A stretch of 17,150 bases of DNA. Origin: Cytophagaceae bacterium (GTDB lineage: Bacteria; Bacteroidota; Bacteroidia; Cytophagales; Spirosomataceae). Under the pieces are notes generated by a model. It saw only the letters and a program-made list of their open reading frames with translations, ran no database searches and was not told where the DNA came from. The stretch covers positions 1 to 17,150 of the forward strand of contig JAIXRT010000262.1 of the NCBI GenBank assembly GCA_027485075.1, written 5' to 3'. A program made the translations under genes and the position numbers. Position 1 is the first letter of the stretch, and every line of letters starts with the position of its first letter. This document shows positions 1-8,583 of the stretch, in pieces.

Positions 1-414
1 AAAATCGATACGTCAAGTGTATTATTTTTCTTAGGTATATTATTGGCAATTGGCGCTTTAGAATCTTTTGGATATTTGACGCAGCTAGCTGTCGTACTCG
101 AGCAAACCTTTGGTAATCAATATGTTATCGTTTCGCTAATTGGACTAGCCTCTTCGGTGGTCGATAATGTACCGTTGGTGGCCGCGACGATGGGTATGTA
201 TTCGCTGGCCGACTTCCCTATGGATCATGCTATGTGGGAGTTTTTAGCTTTTTGCGCGGGAACTGGTGGAAGTATTTTGATTATTGGATCAGCGGCAGGT
301 GTTGCCGTCATGGGCATGGAGCAAATTGAGTTTGGTTGGTACGCGAAAAAAATTGGCGTTTTAGCCTTGCTTGGATATGTTGCGGGAGCTTTGACCTACA
401 TTTTATTGCACTAA
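1..414 (+). CDS. nhaD: NhaD-type Na+/H+ antiporter, C-terminal part (5' end outside window)
   Basis: The reading frame is open from base 1, so this is the last 137 codons of a longer gene; any internal start is not the true one. The translation is strongly hydrophobic, with about four membrane segments. It carries blocks typical of the NhaD branch of the ion transporter superfamily: the serine-rich VVDNVPLVAA stretch, then GGSILIIGSAAGVAVMG, then a GWYAKK segment before the final helix. NhaD proteins exchange sodium (or lithium) for protons across the inner membrane and support pH and salt homeostasis. Family membership is read from these motifs; the ion preference is inferred. The TAA stop at 412-414 overlaps the stop codon of the convergent PAP2 gene, and no terminator hairpin is visible between them. 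Confidence 0.9.
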   Translation, partial: KIDTSSVLFFLGILLAIGALESFGYLTQLAVVLEQTFGNQYVIVSLIGLASSVVDNVPLVAATMGMYSLADFPMDHAMWEFLAFCAGTGGSILIIGSAAGVAVMGMEQIEFGWYAKKIGVLALLGYVAGALTYILLH

Positions 415-1097
415 AAGCGGACTTGAACGCGCGCTGCGTAAAAATTAGGCGTGACAATCGGATCCCATTCAAAAGCATTCATCTTGAGTGCTTTTTTTAA
501 TTTTGGATAAACCCAATACGCGGCCTCTGCTGAAGCAATGCCTACTGCGGCACCCATGAGTACATCAGCTGCCCAATGTTGATTGTTAGCCATACGCAAA
601 ATTCCCGTAGTTGATGCAAGTGCATACCCCGTAACTGCAATCGCTGGGTGTTCTTCCCAATATTCCTTGGCTAAAACATGTGCACCAAAAAATGCTGTGG
701 TCGTATGACCTGACGGAAAACTATAGGATTCCCCGTTCGGTCTGGTCTCATTGATGACATACTTTAAAGTCTTTGTCGTGGTATAATAAATCCCGGTTCC
801 AATTACAAAAATGGCTAGCTGATCTTTGGGTTGGCTTTCGGATTTAATGCCAATCAGGTGGAGTCCGAAATTCGCTAGGGCAGGTGTATACTGTAAGTAA
901 TTGTCAAGCGGTGTATGGAAGTCTGACAAATTTTTTTCCCTAAAATCACGTTGTATGGTATGCGAAAAGTCGTTGTACACCAAAGCACTTGTAGTGGCTA
1001 AAGCAGCTGCGGCTTTCCATCCCCTTTTGACCTTCGTTTGACCGATAGACTGAAGACTTATGAATAGACAAAGGATGGCGAATAGCTTATTTTTCAT
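411..1097 (-). CDS. PAP2-family membrane phosphatase
   Basis: This 228-residue protein has the three-part phosphatase signature of the PAP2 family: K112 with R119-P120 (KxxxxxxRP), the PSGH motif at 128-131, and R168, H174 and D178 spaced as RxxxxxHxxxD. The serine that normally precedes this arginine is a leucine. H131 and H174 are the expected nucleophile and acid/base. A hydrophobic N-terminus (1-19) looks like a signal peptide or first membrane anchor, and several more hydrophobic segments follow. Family members remove phosphate from lipid phosphates such as undecaprenyl pyrophosphate, phosphatidate or lipid A on the outer face of the inner membrane; the substrate here cannot be read from sequence. 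The ATG overlaps the end of the upstream tlpA-like gene by 11 bases, so the two are probably co-transcribed and translationally coupled. Confidence 0.88.
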   Translation of the reverse strand: MKNKLFAILCLFISLQSIGQTKVKRGWKAAAALATTSALVYNDFSHTIQRDFREKNLSDFHTPLDNYLQYTPALANFGLHLIGIKSESQPKDQLAIFVIGTGIYYTTTKTLKYVINETRPNGESYSFPSGHTTTAFFGAHVLAKEYWEEHPAIAVTGYALASTTGILRMANNQHWAADVLMGAAVGIASAEAAYWVYPKLKKALKMNAFEWDPIVTPNFYAARVQVRF

Positions 1098-2298
1098 TCA
1101 AAAGTGTTTGAATCGTCTTTTCAAATTCCTGTGTCCAATCGGTGTAATAAACCCCTGTACCTGGCCCTGAAAATCCGGTATGAATTTCACGTACGATTCC
1201 CTTTTTGTCGATGATGAAGGTGGTCGGATATCCATTGATTTTATGCAACATTGGAAGTACTTGGGCGATTGTTTCATCGCTCGGCGTCCCAGCAAATACC
1301 ATTTCGTAATCTATGCCTATCTTCTTTTTGAAATTGGCAATTTTAGGTCCAGAAACGGTGATGTCTGGTGAATATTCGAAAGCCATTCCGATGACCTCGA
1401 CGCCTTTACTTTGGTATTTGCGGTAAAATGGTGCTAGATAGCGAGATTCATCTAGGCAGTTAGGGCACCAGGATCCCATTAATTCAATGACCACGACTTT
1501 GTTTTGGTAGCGCGCATCGCTTAAGCTAATGATTCTGCCGTCTGGTGTGGGCAGTTTGAATGATACACGATCATAACCAGGTTTCAAATAAGTTAATTTT
1601 TTCAAATCTGGGAGGCTTGCTTTGGCATCCTTTTGGGCAATCATATTTCGTTTGCCTGCTAATCCAGAAAAGAATAGTCCTTCAATTTTAGACTTAGTTA
1701 CTTTTGTTTTGAAGAGGTAAACTCCGCTTCCATCAAAGTAGCTCAAGAAAAGGCTGTCGGCAATGACATTCCCCTGTAAAAAGCGGTAATCACCTGTGGG
1801 TTTTAAAACGCTTCCTGTCACTTGATTTCCTTTTTGGGTTAAGATTAGAACACCAGGGCTGTGGTTAGATTCATCTGTCCAGAAATCAGCACTGTATTTT
1901 CCAGTGACATTCACGTTTGCTTGCACTTTTGTGAAAAATCGCTGGGTTGAACCGGCACTCGCTTGAAAAGGGATGCGGAAGAGCGCCTTGCCATTTCTTT
2001 TTTTGGTCCAATAACCTGTTAGTTTATTCGCCCCGCTCAATGCCCCAGTAATCTCAGAATCATATAGATCAAAAGGGATGACTAACGAATCTCCTCTAAA
2101 ATAGGATTCACCTAAATTGAATTTCTCTGCACCATTTTGGAGATTGATATTGAGCCGTTTTTCTGCACTGCCTTTTTGAATAATAAAATTGAAAGGTAAT
2201 GCCCCGCCCATTTGGCTTAATTCACCTCGCCAGGGGCCTATTTTTGGATTCTGAGCGAGTGTGATGATAGGAAAAAGTAGTAGTAGAAGAAGGCGCAT
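1087..2298 (-). CDS. secreted TlpA-like thioredoxin-fold protein
   Basis: The chosen ATG gives 403 residues beginning with a clear signal peptide (a run of leucines, then ITLAQ), so the protein is expected in the periplasm. Residues about 20-240 form a beta-rich region resembling the N-terminal domains of Bacteroidota TlpA proteins. Residues about 250-403 are a thioredoxin-like domain with the active site WCPNC (C278 and C281) and the cis-proline loop GYPTTF near P358. Such proteins reduce or exchange disulfides in exported proteins; the partner is unknown. A longer frame can start at a TTG at 2317-2319, but that codon lies inside the predicted promoter element and would put charged residues ahead of the signal peptide, so it is rejected. 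It is the first gene of an operon with the PAP2 gene. Confidence 0.88.
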   Translation of the reverse strand: MRLLLLLLFPIITLAQNPKIGPWRGELSQMGGALPFNFIIQKGSAEKRLNINLQNGAEKFNLGESYFRGDSLVIPFDLYDSEITGALSGANKLTGYWTKKRNGKALFRIPFQASAGSTQRFFTKVQANVNVTGKYSADFWTDESNHSPGVLILTQKGNQVTGSVLKPTGDYRFLQGNVIADSLFLSYFDGSGVYLFKTKVTKSKIEGLFFSGLAGKRNMIAQKDAKASLPDLKKLTYLKPGYDRVSFKLPTPDGRIISLSDARYQNKVVVIELMGSWCPNCLDESRYLAPFYRKYQSKGVEVIGMAFEYSPDITVSGPKIANFKKKIGIDYEMVFAGTPSDETIAQVLPMLHKINGYPTTFIIDKKGIVREIHTGFSGPGTGVYYTDWTQEFEKTIQTLLNEK

Positions 2299-2316
2299 GG
2301 GCTTAATATTTCCCAA

Positions 2317-2345
2317 CAAATATAGGGTTAAATCTTGTGGACAAA
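2317..2345 (-). promoter_or_regulatory. Bacteroidota-type promoter for the tlpA-like/PAP2 operon
   Basis: Read on the minus strand, TTTG (2342-2345) is followed after 17 bases by TATATTTG (2317-2324), an exact fit to the Bacteroidota -33/-7 consensus TTTG and TAnnTTTG. Transcription would begin near 2310, giving a leader of about 11 bases before the ATG at 2298. The match and spacing are seen directly; activity is inferred. Confidence 0.6.
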
Positions 2346-2387
2346 AAAATAAGCGATCGAGCAGAAATTTCGTTGAACGCCGAGAGA

Positions 2388-2395
2388 TAAATTTG
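2388..2395 (+). promoter_or_regulatory. candidate -7 element of the rsmH/dcw promoter
   Basis: TAAATTTG matches the Bacteroidota TAnnTTTG element exactly and lies 13 bases ahead of the rsmH ATG. The only -33-like sequence is a weak TTTC at 2368-2371, 16 bases upstream. A start site about 5-7 bases past the element would leave an almost leaderless rsmH message. The poor -33 element keeps confidence moderate. Confidence 0.4.
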
Positions 2396-2408
2396 TAATT
2401 TTGAATTC

Positions 2409-3323
2409 ATGTCAGATCAAACCTATCATACCTCCGTCATGTTGCATGAATGCATCGAAGGACTCGCGATTCGTCCCGATGGAATTTATGTCGATGTCAC
2501 CTTTGGAGGAGGTGGGCATTCCAAAGAAATTTTAGCTCATCTCGGGCCGAGCGGTCGGCTATTAGCCTTTGATCAAGATCCAGATGCCTGGAATCAGGCA
2601 GAGAAAATTGACGATGAGCGGTTGGCCTTGATAACGGCCAACTTCCGATATCTGGAAAAGTATTTACGTCTGCATGGCGTGAAGCAAGTGGATGGAATTC
2701 TGGCTGATTTTGGCGTATCATCCTACCAGTTGGACGCCGCATCGCGTGGATTTTCTACCCGTTTTGAAGGACCTTTGGACATGCGGATGGGTCCCTCAGC
2801 TGCCTTAGATGCAAAAGATGTCTTGAATGGGTATTCGGCCGAGCAATTGCAACGGATTTTTGGGATGTATGGCGAGATAAAAAATGCGCGAACTTTGGCT
2901 CAAGCGGTGATTCAGGCTCGGACGCAAAAGTCGCTAGAAACGACTTCGGATTTCAAAGAAATTCTTACTAAATTAGCCCCAAGAGGCAAGGAATTTAAGT
3001 ATTTCGCACAGGCTTTTCAGGCCGTACGAATCGAAGTAAATCAAGAATTGCAAGTGATTGAGGAGTTTTTAGCGCAAGCGCCATCGGTGCTTGCTGTGGA
3101 TGGTCGCTTATGTATTATGTCTTTTCATTCCTTAGAGGATCGATTAGTAAAAAATTATATCAAAACAGGGGACTGTTTTGGCAAAGAAGATAAAGATATG
3201 TTTGGGGTGGTGCATAAACCGCTTGCGTCAGAAATACGTAAGCCCATTACCGCAAGCCCAGAAGAATTAAAGGCAAATCCGCGCTCGCGCAGTGCCAAAT
3301 TAAGAATCGCACGTAAATTGTAA
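2409..3323 (+). CDS. rsmH: 16S rRNA (cytosine(1402)-N(4))-methyltransferase RsmH (MraW)
   Basis: RsmH uses S-adenosylmethionine to methylate N4 of C1402 in the decoding centre of 16S rRNA, in the cytoplasm. The 304 residues match the family in length. They show the expected motifs: YHTSVMLHE at the N-terminus, the SAM-binding TFGGGGHS (31-38), FDQDPDA (54-60), ADFGVSS (99-105), LDMRM (123-127), the FQAVRIEVNQEL block (193-204), SFHSLED (228-234) and a basic C-terminus ending in RSAKLRIARK. This is the usual first or second gene of the dcw cluster. Here it opens the plus-strand block, and only one base separates its TAA from the next ATG. No Shine-Dalgarno sequence precedes the ATG. Confidence 0.97.
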   Translation: MSDQTYHTSVMLHECIEGLAIRPDGIYVDVTFGGGGHSKEILAHLGPSGRLLAFDQDPDAWNQAEKIDDERLALITANFRYLEKYLRLHGVKQVDGILADFGVSSYQLDAASRGFSTRFEGPLDMRMGPSAALDAKDVLNGYSAEQLQRIFGMYGEIKNARTLAQAVIQARTQKSLETTSDFKEILTKLAPRGKEFKYFAQAFQAVRIEVNQELQVIEEFLAQAPSVLAVDGRLCIMSFHSLEDRLVKNYIKTGDCFGKEDKDMFGVVHKPLASEIRKPITASPEELKANPRSRSAKLRIARKL

Positions 3324-3324
3324 T

Positions 3325-3699
3325 ATGGCTAGTTCTGTAGAAACTGAGGCAAAAGAAAAAACCACCGCTCCCCCGAAAGAGAGCCCGATGGAAATGCTCT
3401 TTAACATTGATTCATTAACCGGTGGGCAAATGCCCATGGAGTTAGTTAAACACATTACGTTTATCGCGGGATTAGTTTTGATTTACATTTATTACACGAT
3501 GTTGGCCGAAGGCCGCATGCATCAAATTGTCACTACAAAACAAGAATTAGAAGAAATTAGGGCGGATTATACGACGCAAAAGGCCGACTACATGAAGGTT
3601 GGCAAGCAGAGTTACCTCGCCATCGCGATGCGAAAATATGGGCTTGAAGTTAGCCTAACCCCACCCATTAAAGTAGTTGCAGATCCCGTTAAAGAATAA
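3325..3699 (+). CDS. ftsL: FtsL-like cell division protein
   Basis: This 124-residue protein has the bitopic layout of FtsL: a polar cytoplasmic N-terminus (1-40), one membrane helix (about 42-60, ITFIAGLVLIYIYYTML), then a charged stretch with heptad-like spacing (about 64-95) that probably forms a coiled coil, and a short tail with GLEVSLTPP. Sequence identity to classical FtsL is not expected; the call rests on topology, length and position between rsmH and ftsI, and it agrees with the Bacteroidota FtsL-like family. FtsL works with FtsB and FtsQ to activate the FtsW-FtsI septal peptidoglycan synthase. It starts one base after rsmH and ends five bases before ftsI, consistent with a single operon. 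Confidence 0.82.
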   Translation: MASSVETEAKEKTTAPPKESPMEMLFNIDSLTGGQMPMELVKHITFIAGLVLIYIYYTMLAEGRMHQIVTTKQELEEIRADYTTQKADYMKVGKQSYLAIAMRKYGLEVSLTPPIKVVADPVKE

Positions 3700-3704
3700 T
3701 TGAT

Positions 3705-5843
3705 ATGGCCGCACCGAAGCGACAAAACATCCGGCAAAACATTACTTTCCGTTTTCGGATTTTCTTTATCATCATGCTAGCCGCGTTCTTGCTGTTAGTG
3801 GGAAACCTGTACAAAGTCGTCTTTATTCAAGGTCCAGAATTGCGTGAGGAAGCTTCTTCGATTTACATCAAAGAGCGTATGGTAGACGCCACGCGTGGAA
3901 ATATCTACTCAGATGATGGAAGTCTATTGGCAACTTCTTTGCCTAAATACCGCTTGGGCATGGATCCGTCCGTGTACAACAAATCAACCAAAGCTGAAAA
4001 GTTATTCACCGCGCACGTACGGGAGTTGGCAGAGCATTTGGCGAATTTTTTTAAGGACCGGACTGCGGATGAATATTACGACAAGATTGTCTCTGCTAAG
4101 AAAAATAAGCGGACCTATTTATTGTTGAATAACCGCTTGCTCGACTTTCAGGAGCGAAAGCTTGTGATGAATTTTCCGTTATTTCGGGAGAACAAAAAAT
4201 CACCTGTGAAGACAGGAATTGTCTTTGATAAAGTCAATGTACGTTATGCGCCTTTTGGTCAAATGGCCTATCGGACCGTGGGGTATATGAAAGACAAAGT
4301 TAAAGTAGGTCTGGAAGGAGCGTTTGATAAGGAATTACGTGGAATACCGGGAAAGGGATATTTCGCCAAAATGGACAAAAACACGTGGCGTCCAGTCGAG
4401 AATACACCTGAAATTATTCCGCAACGTGGCGTAGATTTACAGACAACTTTGGATGTCGATATTCAAGATATTGTGGAATTATCTCTGATGAAAGCTTTGG
4501 CAGATTTCAAGGGTAATTATGCGACTGCCATTGTAATGGAAACAGCTACAGGAGAGATAAAGGCGATTTCAAATTTAACGAAGAATGCAAATTCACCCAC
4601 GGGCTATTCAGAATTTGCGAATCACGCCATTGAGGTATCTGAGCATGATCCAGGTTCGGTCTTCAAATTACCGTCCATGATGGCAATGTTGGAAGAGGCT
4701 AATCTGCCATTGACCGATATGGTAACAACGGGAGGTAAATACACGGTGTTTAATCGTACGATGTCAGATTCCCATGACTATGGAACCATTACGGTTCAGG
4801 GGGTTATAGAGCATTCTTCAAATATTGGTACGATTAAATTAATGCAGCGAGTTTTCTCTCAGAAACAGGCCAAATATTACGATTACCTAAAGAAATTCCA
4901 TTTAATTGAACCCTTAGATTTTCAAATTACTCCTCGGTATAAAAAACCTAATTTCCCTTTGCCACCTAAATGGGATGCGCTGCAGTACATGTGGTCTTCG
5001 GTAGGTTATTCGTCCAATACCTCGCCGCTACATTTGTTGACATTTTACAATGCCATTGCAAACAATGGTTATTGGATTCAGCCGATAATTGTGAAGAAGG
5101 CAACGATTGGCAATGAGGTAATTTCGGATTTTACCCTAACTCAAAAGAAGGATAAGGAGCCTATGTGCTCGCCAGAAACCTTAAAGAAAATTAAGATCAT
5201 GCTGGAAGGCGTGGTAGAACGTGGGACGGGAACCAACTTGAAAGGTACTGCCTATGGTATAGCTGGGAAAACAGGTACCGCGCAGCGGCGGGTTAACGGC
5301 CAATACATTAAAGGGACGTACTATGTGTCGTTTATTGGGTATTTTCCTGTGAAAAACCCTAAATATACCATGTTAGTGGCCATGGATAAACCAGAAGGAA
5401 GTTCAGAGGGTACGTATGCGCGTCAGGTGACTGCCCCTGTATTTAAGGATATTGCTGATCACATTTATTCCCGCGATATGAAGTTACAGCGTCGCTTGAG
5501 CGGATATTTGCCTGATTCATTAAACAATGCCAAACTGACGCATATGATTCATCCATTGGATCACGGCGTATTGTATTCAAACCTGGGTTTTCCAAAAGTT
5601 GAAGAGGATGGCCGCTGGATGCAGTTCTCTTTAGATAAAAAAGCGGTTCAAAATGTACCCGTAAGCTTGTTGCCCAAAGTGGTACCTAATGTCATGGGGA
5701 TGAATTTGCGCGACGCACTCTTTGCCTTGGAAAATCGCGGATTTAAAGTGCGTGCCAAAGGCATGGGTAATGTGACTTCACAATCTATTCCAGCAGGTAC
5801 TCCGCTCCGGAAAAATTCCCTCATGCTCATTCAATTACACTAG
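3705..5843 (+). CDS. ftsI: penicillin-binding protein, division transpeptidase FtsI (PBP3) with PASTA domain
   Basis: This 712-residue class B penicillin-binding protein crosslinks septal peptidoglycan in the periplasm. A short basic N-terminus precedes one membrane helix (about 17-39). A dimerisation-type region with RGNIYSDDG (64-72) follows, then the transpeptidase domain with its three catalytic motifs: SVFK at 318-321 (S318 is the acyl-enzyme serine), SSN at 371-373, and KTGT at 522-525. Residues about 658-712 (VVPNVMGMNLRDAL onwards) form one PASTA repeat, a small domain that binds muropeptides or beta-lactams or supports protein contacts. The position between ftsL-like and murE fits the division enzyme rather than an elongation PBP2. 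Its TAG is one base from the murE ATG. Confidence 0.95.
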   Translation: MAAPKRQNIRQNITFRFRIFFIIMLAAFLLLVGNLYKVVFIQGPELREEASSIYIKERMVDATRGNIYSDDGSLLATSLPKYRLGMDPSVYNKSTKAEKLFTAHVRELAEHLANFFKDRTADEYYDKIVSAKKNKRTYLLLNNRLLDFQERKLVMNFPLFRENKKSPVKTGIVFDKVNVRYAPFGQMAYRTVGYMKDKVKVGLEGAFDKELRGIPGKGYFAKMDKNTWRPVENTPEIIPQRGVDLQTTLDVDIQDIVELSLMKALADFKGNYATAIVMETATGEIKAISNLTKNANSPTGYSEFANHAIEVSEHDPGSVFKLPSMMAMLEEANLPLTDMVTTGGKYTVFNRTMSDSHDYGTITVQGVIEHSSNIGTIKLMQRVFSQKQAKYYDYLKKFHLIEPLDFQITPRYKKPNFPLPPKWDALQYMWSSVGYSSNTSPLHLLTFYNAIANNGYWIQPIIVKKATIGNEVISDFTLTQKKDKEPMCSPETLKKIKIMLEGVVERGTGTNLKGTAYGIAGKTGTAQRRVNGQYIKGTYYVSFIGYFPVKNPKYTMLVAMDKPEGSSEGTYARQVTAPVFKDIADHIYSRDMKLQRRLSGYLPDSLNNAKLTHMIHPLDHGVLYSNLGFPKVEEDGRWMQFSLDKKAVQNVPVSLLPKVVPNVMGMNLRDALFALENRGFKVRAKGMGNVTSQSIPAGTPLRKNSLMLIQLH

Positions 5844-5844
5844 T

Positions 5845-7299
5845 ATGGCTTCATTATTTGAGTTAGTTCGCGGCGTAAAAGGTACCCAATTGTTTGGAGC
5901 TGATGTAGACGTTGCCCATTTGTGTTTTGATTCGCGTAAGGCTGTTGCCGGTAGTGTATTTTTTGCGATACCCGGTACCCAGGTAGATGGGCATCAATTT
6001 TTACCTCAGGTGTATCAACAGGGATGTAGTGCTTGGGTGGTGGAGACATTGCCTACGGAGATTCCCTCCAATGTAACGTGTGTGTTAGTGCCCAATTCTA
6101 ATGAGGCGCTAGCCTCAGCAGCCGGTGAATTTTACGGCAATCCATCCGCGAAATTGAATTTGATCGGTATTACTGGGACGAATGGAAAAACGACCAGTGT
6201 GACTTTGTTATTCGAACTTTTCAAACAATTAGGTCATCGCTGCGGATTGATTTCAACGGTTCAAAATAAGATTCAAGACCGCGTTATTCCAGCGACACAT
6301 ACGACGCCAGATGCCTTGGCACTGAATGAGCTTTTGGCAGACATGTTGGCCGAGGGATGTACCCACGTTTTTATGGAGGTTAGTTCGCACGCTGTCGTGC
6401 AGAAACGAATTCATGGAATCAGCTTCAAGGGTGCCATTTTCTCCAATATTACCCGCGATCATTTAGATTTTCACGAGACTTTTGATTCATACATTAAAGC
6501 CAAGAAAGGATTTTTTGATGACCTGCCTAGCGGTTCTTTCGCATTGACCAATGTGGACGATAAGCGTGGCATGGTCATGATGCAAAATACGGCAGCGCGT
6601 AAATACAGTTACGGAATTCTTAACACAGCGGATTTTAAGGCAAAAGTTAAAGCCAATGTCATTTCAGGTTTGCAAGTTGAATTCGATGGTATCGAAATTC
6701 ATGCCCAACTGATCGGTTTATTTAATGCCTATAATTTGTTGGCGATTTATGCCACGGCTATTTTATTGGGCGAGGATAAAAATGAGGTATTGTTGCAATT
6801 GTCCAACTTGAGAACTGCTCCGGGAAGATTTGAGCAAATGGCTGGCCCTCTGAATAAAATGGCGATTGTCGATTATGCGCATACACCGGATGCGCTGGAA
6901 AATGTGTTGAAGACGATTCAAGCGATTCGCGCTAAACAGCAACGAATCATAACCGTTTTCGGATGTGGTGGAAATCGCGATGCGGGGAAGCGGCCGATTA
7001 TGGCGGAGCTAGCGGCGACGTTGAGTGATGCGGTTGTCTTGACTTCTGATAATCCGCGATTTGAGGACCCTGAGTCTATTTTGGACCAAATGGAAGCAGG
7101 AGTACCTGCTGCGGAGCGTGCTAAAGTTCATCGGATTTCGGATCGGAAGGAAGCTATTTTTCAAGCGATTCGTACGATTGCACAGCCGGGAGATATTGTG
7201 TTAGTGGCTGGGAAAGGTCATGAAACCTATCAAGATATTCAAGGTGTAAAATCTGATTTTGATGACAAGCAGGTGATTGCGGAGGCCTACTCTGCGTAA
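5845..7299 (+). CDS. murE: UDP-N-acetylmuramoyl-L-alanyl-D-glutamate--2,6-diaminopimelate ligase MurE
   Basis: MurE adds the third stem-peptide residue to UDP-MurNAc-L-Ala-D-Glu using ATP, in the cytoplasm. The 484-residue product has the Mur ligase layout: an N-terminal UDP-binding domain; a central ATPase domain with ITGTNGKTT (109-117), TTPDA (153-157), EVSSHA (178-183) and NITRDHLDFH (201-210); and a C-terminal domain with VDYAHTPDAL (342-351), GCGGNRDAGKRP (373-384) and AGKGHE near the end. DNPRFEDP (402-409) contains the DNPR signature of enzymes that take meso-diaminopimelate rather than lysine, so the organism probably makes the common Gram-negative peptidoglycan. It begins one base after ftsI; a 61-base T-rich gap separates it from mraY. 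Confidence 0.97.
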   Translation: MASLFELVRGVKGTQLFGADVDVAHLCFDSRKAVAGSVFFAIPGTQVDGHQFLPQVYQQGCSAWVVETLPTEIPSNVTCVLVPNSNEALASAAGEFYGNPSAKLNLIGITGTNGKTTSVTLLFELFKQLGHRCGLISTVQNKIQDRVIPATHTTPDALALNELLADMLAEGCTHVFMEVSSHAVVQKRIHGISFKGAIFSNITRDHLDFHETFDSYIKAKKGFFDDLPSGSFALTNVDDKRGMVMMQNTAARKYSYGILNTADFKAKVKANVISGLQVEFDGIEIHAQLIGLFNAYNLLAIYATAILLGEDKNEVLLQLSNLRTAPGRFEQMAGPLNKMAIVDYAHTPDALENVLKTIQAIRAKQQRIITVFGCGGNRDAGKRPIMAELAATLSDAVVLTSDNPRFEDPESILDQMEAGVPAAERAKVHRISDRKEAIFQAIRTIAQPGDIVLVAGKGHETYQDIQGVKSDFDDKQVIAEAYSA

Positions 7300-7360
7300 T
7301 TTGATTTCGTCCTATTTTTTTGCATTTTTGTTTTTTATACTGTTTTTATAACCTGCAGGC

Positions 7361-8572
7361 ATGTTCTATTACCTCTTCGAATACTTCGACAAGACCTTAA
7401 ATATTCCAGGAACCGGCGTTTTTCAATACATTACGTTCCGTGCTTTTGCGGCAACAATCACGTCATTGGGTATTGCGGCTATTTGGGGGAAGGCTGTGAT
7501 TCGTCGGCTGCAAATGTTACAGATTGGAGAGGAAATACGCGATTTAGGGTTAGAAGGCCAAATGGCAAAAAAAGGCACGCCTACCATGGGTGGCTTCATT
7601 ATTTTGTTGTCCTTGATCATCCCAACATTACTTTTTGCCAAAATTACGAACGTCTATATTGTTCTTTTATTAACCTCAGCTATCTGGCTTGGGGCCGTTG
7701 GTTTCGCAGATGATTACATTAAAGTCTTTAAGAAAAACAAAGATGGTTTGTCGGGTAAATTCAAGATTATAGGCCAAATCGGCCTCGGTTTAATCGTGGG
7801 TTTAACCATGTATTTTAATCAGCATATCAAGGTTCGGATATTTGATAAAGTTCAGATTTTAGCGGATGGATCGCAGGTTCAAACATTCACGGATTCGAAG
7901 TCGCTGATGACTACGGTCCCATTTTTGAAGGATAATCAGTTCGATTACAATATGCTTTTGCCGAGTTTCATACCGGATCAATATGTGTGGGTAGTCTACG
8001 TTTTAGTCGTCATTTTTATCATCACGGCGGTTTCTAACGGAGCGAATATCACGGATGGAATAGATGGATTAGCAGCAGGTACTTCAGTCATTATTGTATT
8101 GACCTTAGCTATTTTGGCTTACGTTTCTGGTAATAAGATTTTCTCTCAATATTTGAATGTCATGTTCATTCCGAATTCAGGGGAATTGGCCATATTTTGT
8201 GCGGCCTTTGTGGGAGCCTGTATTGGGTTTTTGTGGTATAATGCCTATCCAGCTCAGGTATTCATGGGCGATACGGGAAGTTTAATGTTGGGCGGTGTAA
8301 TCGCTACACTGGCTATCGTGATTCGTAAAGAGATGTTGATTCCTGTGTTATGCGGTATCTTTTTGATTGAAAATCTATCTGTTATTTTGCAAGTGGGGTA
8401 TTTTAAATACACCAAAAAGAAATATGGTGAAGGGCGGCGTATCTTTTTAATGTCACCATTACACCATCATTTTCAAAAGAAAAATTACCATGAGTCGAAG
8501 ATCGTTACCCGCTTTATGATTGTGGGAATTATCTTAGCTGTAGTCACGTTAGTTACTTTAAAATTGCGTTAA
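7361..8572 (+). CDS. mraY: phospho-N-acetylmuramoyl-pentapeptide-transferase MraY
   Basis: MraY transfers phospho-MurNAc-pentapeptide from UDP to undecaprenyl phosphate, making lipid I on the cytoplasmic face of the inner membrane. The 403-residue product has multiple membrane helices and the family's catalytic blocks: KKGTPTMGG (70-78), the paired aspartates of ADDYIK (D117, D118), [13 protein letters not shown] (226-238), FMGDTGS (301-307, with D304) and [10 protein letters not shown] (365-374). It is about 40 residues longer than the E. coli enzyme. The extra length is a polar insertion around 148-205 between membrane helices, a feature I associate with Bacteroidota MraY. The ATG has no Shine-Dalgarno sequence. 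The preceding gap has runs of T but no convincing hairpin or promoter. Confidence 0.97.
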   Translation: MFYYLFEYFDKTLNIPGTGVFQYITFRAFAATITSLGIAAIWGKAVIRRLQMLQIGEEIRDLGLEGQMAKKGTPTMGGFIILLSLIIPTLLFAKITNVYIVLLLTSAIWLGAVGFADDYIKVFKKNKDGLSGKFKIIGQIGLGLIVGLTMYFNQHIKVRIFDKVQILADGSQVQTFTDSKSLMTTVPFLKDNQFDYNMLLPSFIPDQYVWVVYVLVVIFIITAVSNGANITDGIDGLAAGTSVIIVLTLAILAYVSGNKIFSQYLNVMFIPNSGELAIFCAAFVGACIGFLWYNAYPAQVFMGDTGSLMLGGVIATLAIVIRKEMLIPVLCGIFLIENLSVILQVGYFKYTKKKYGEGRRIFLMSPLHHHFQKKNYHESKIVTRFMIVGIILAVVTLVTLKLR

Positions 8573-8583
8573 GCAAACTTATT

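Noticed and set aside
2299..2319. Seven-codon N-terminal extension of the tlpA-like gene from a TTG
   Set aside because: The TTG falls inside the exact TATATTTG promoter element, and the ATG at 2298 places the signal peptide at the true N-terminus.
7300..7360. T-rich gap before mraY as a promoter or terminator
   Set aside because: It has runs of T and TATA-like stretches but no exact TAnnTTTG element and no stem of useful strength; mraY can be read from the upstream operon.
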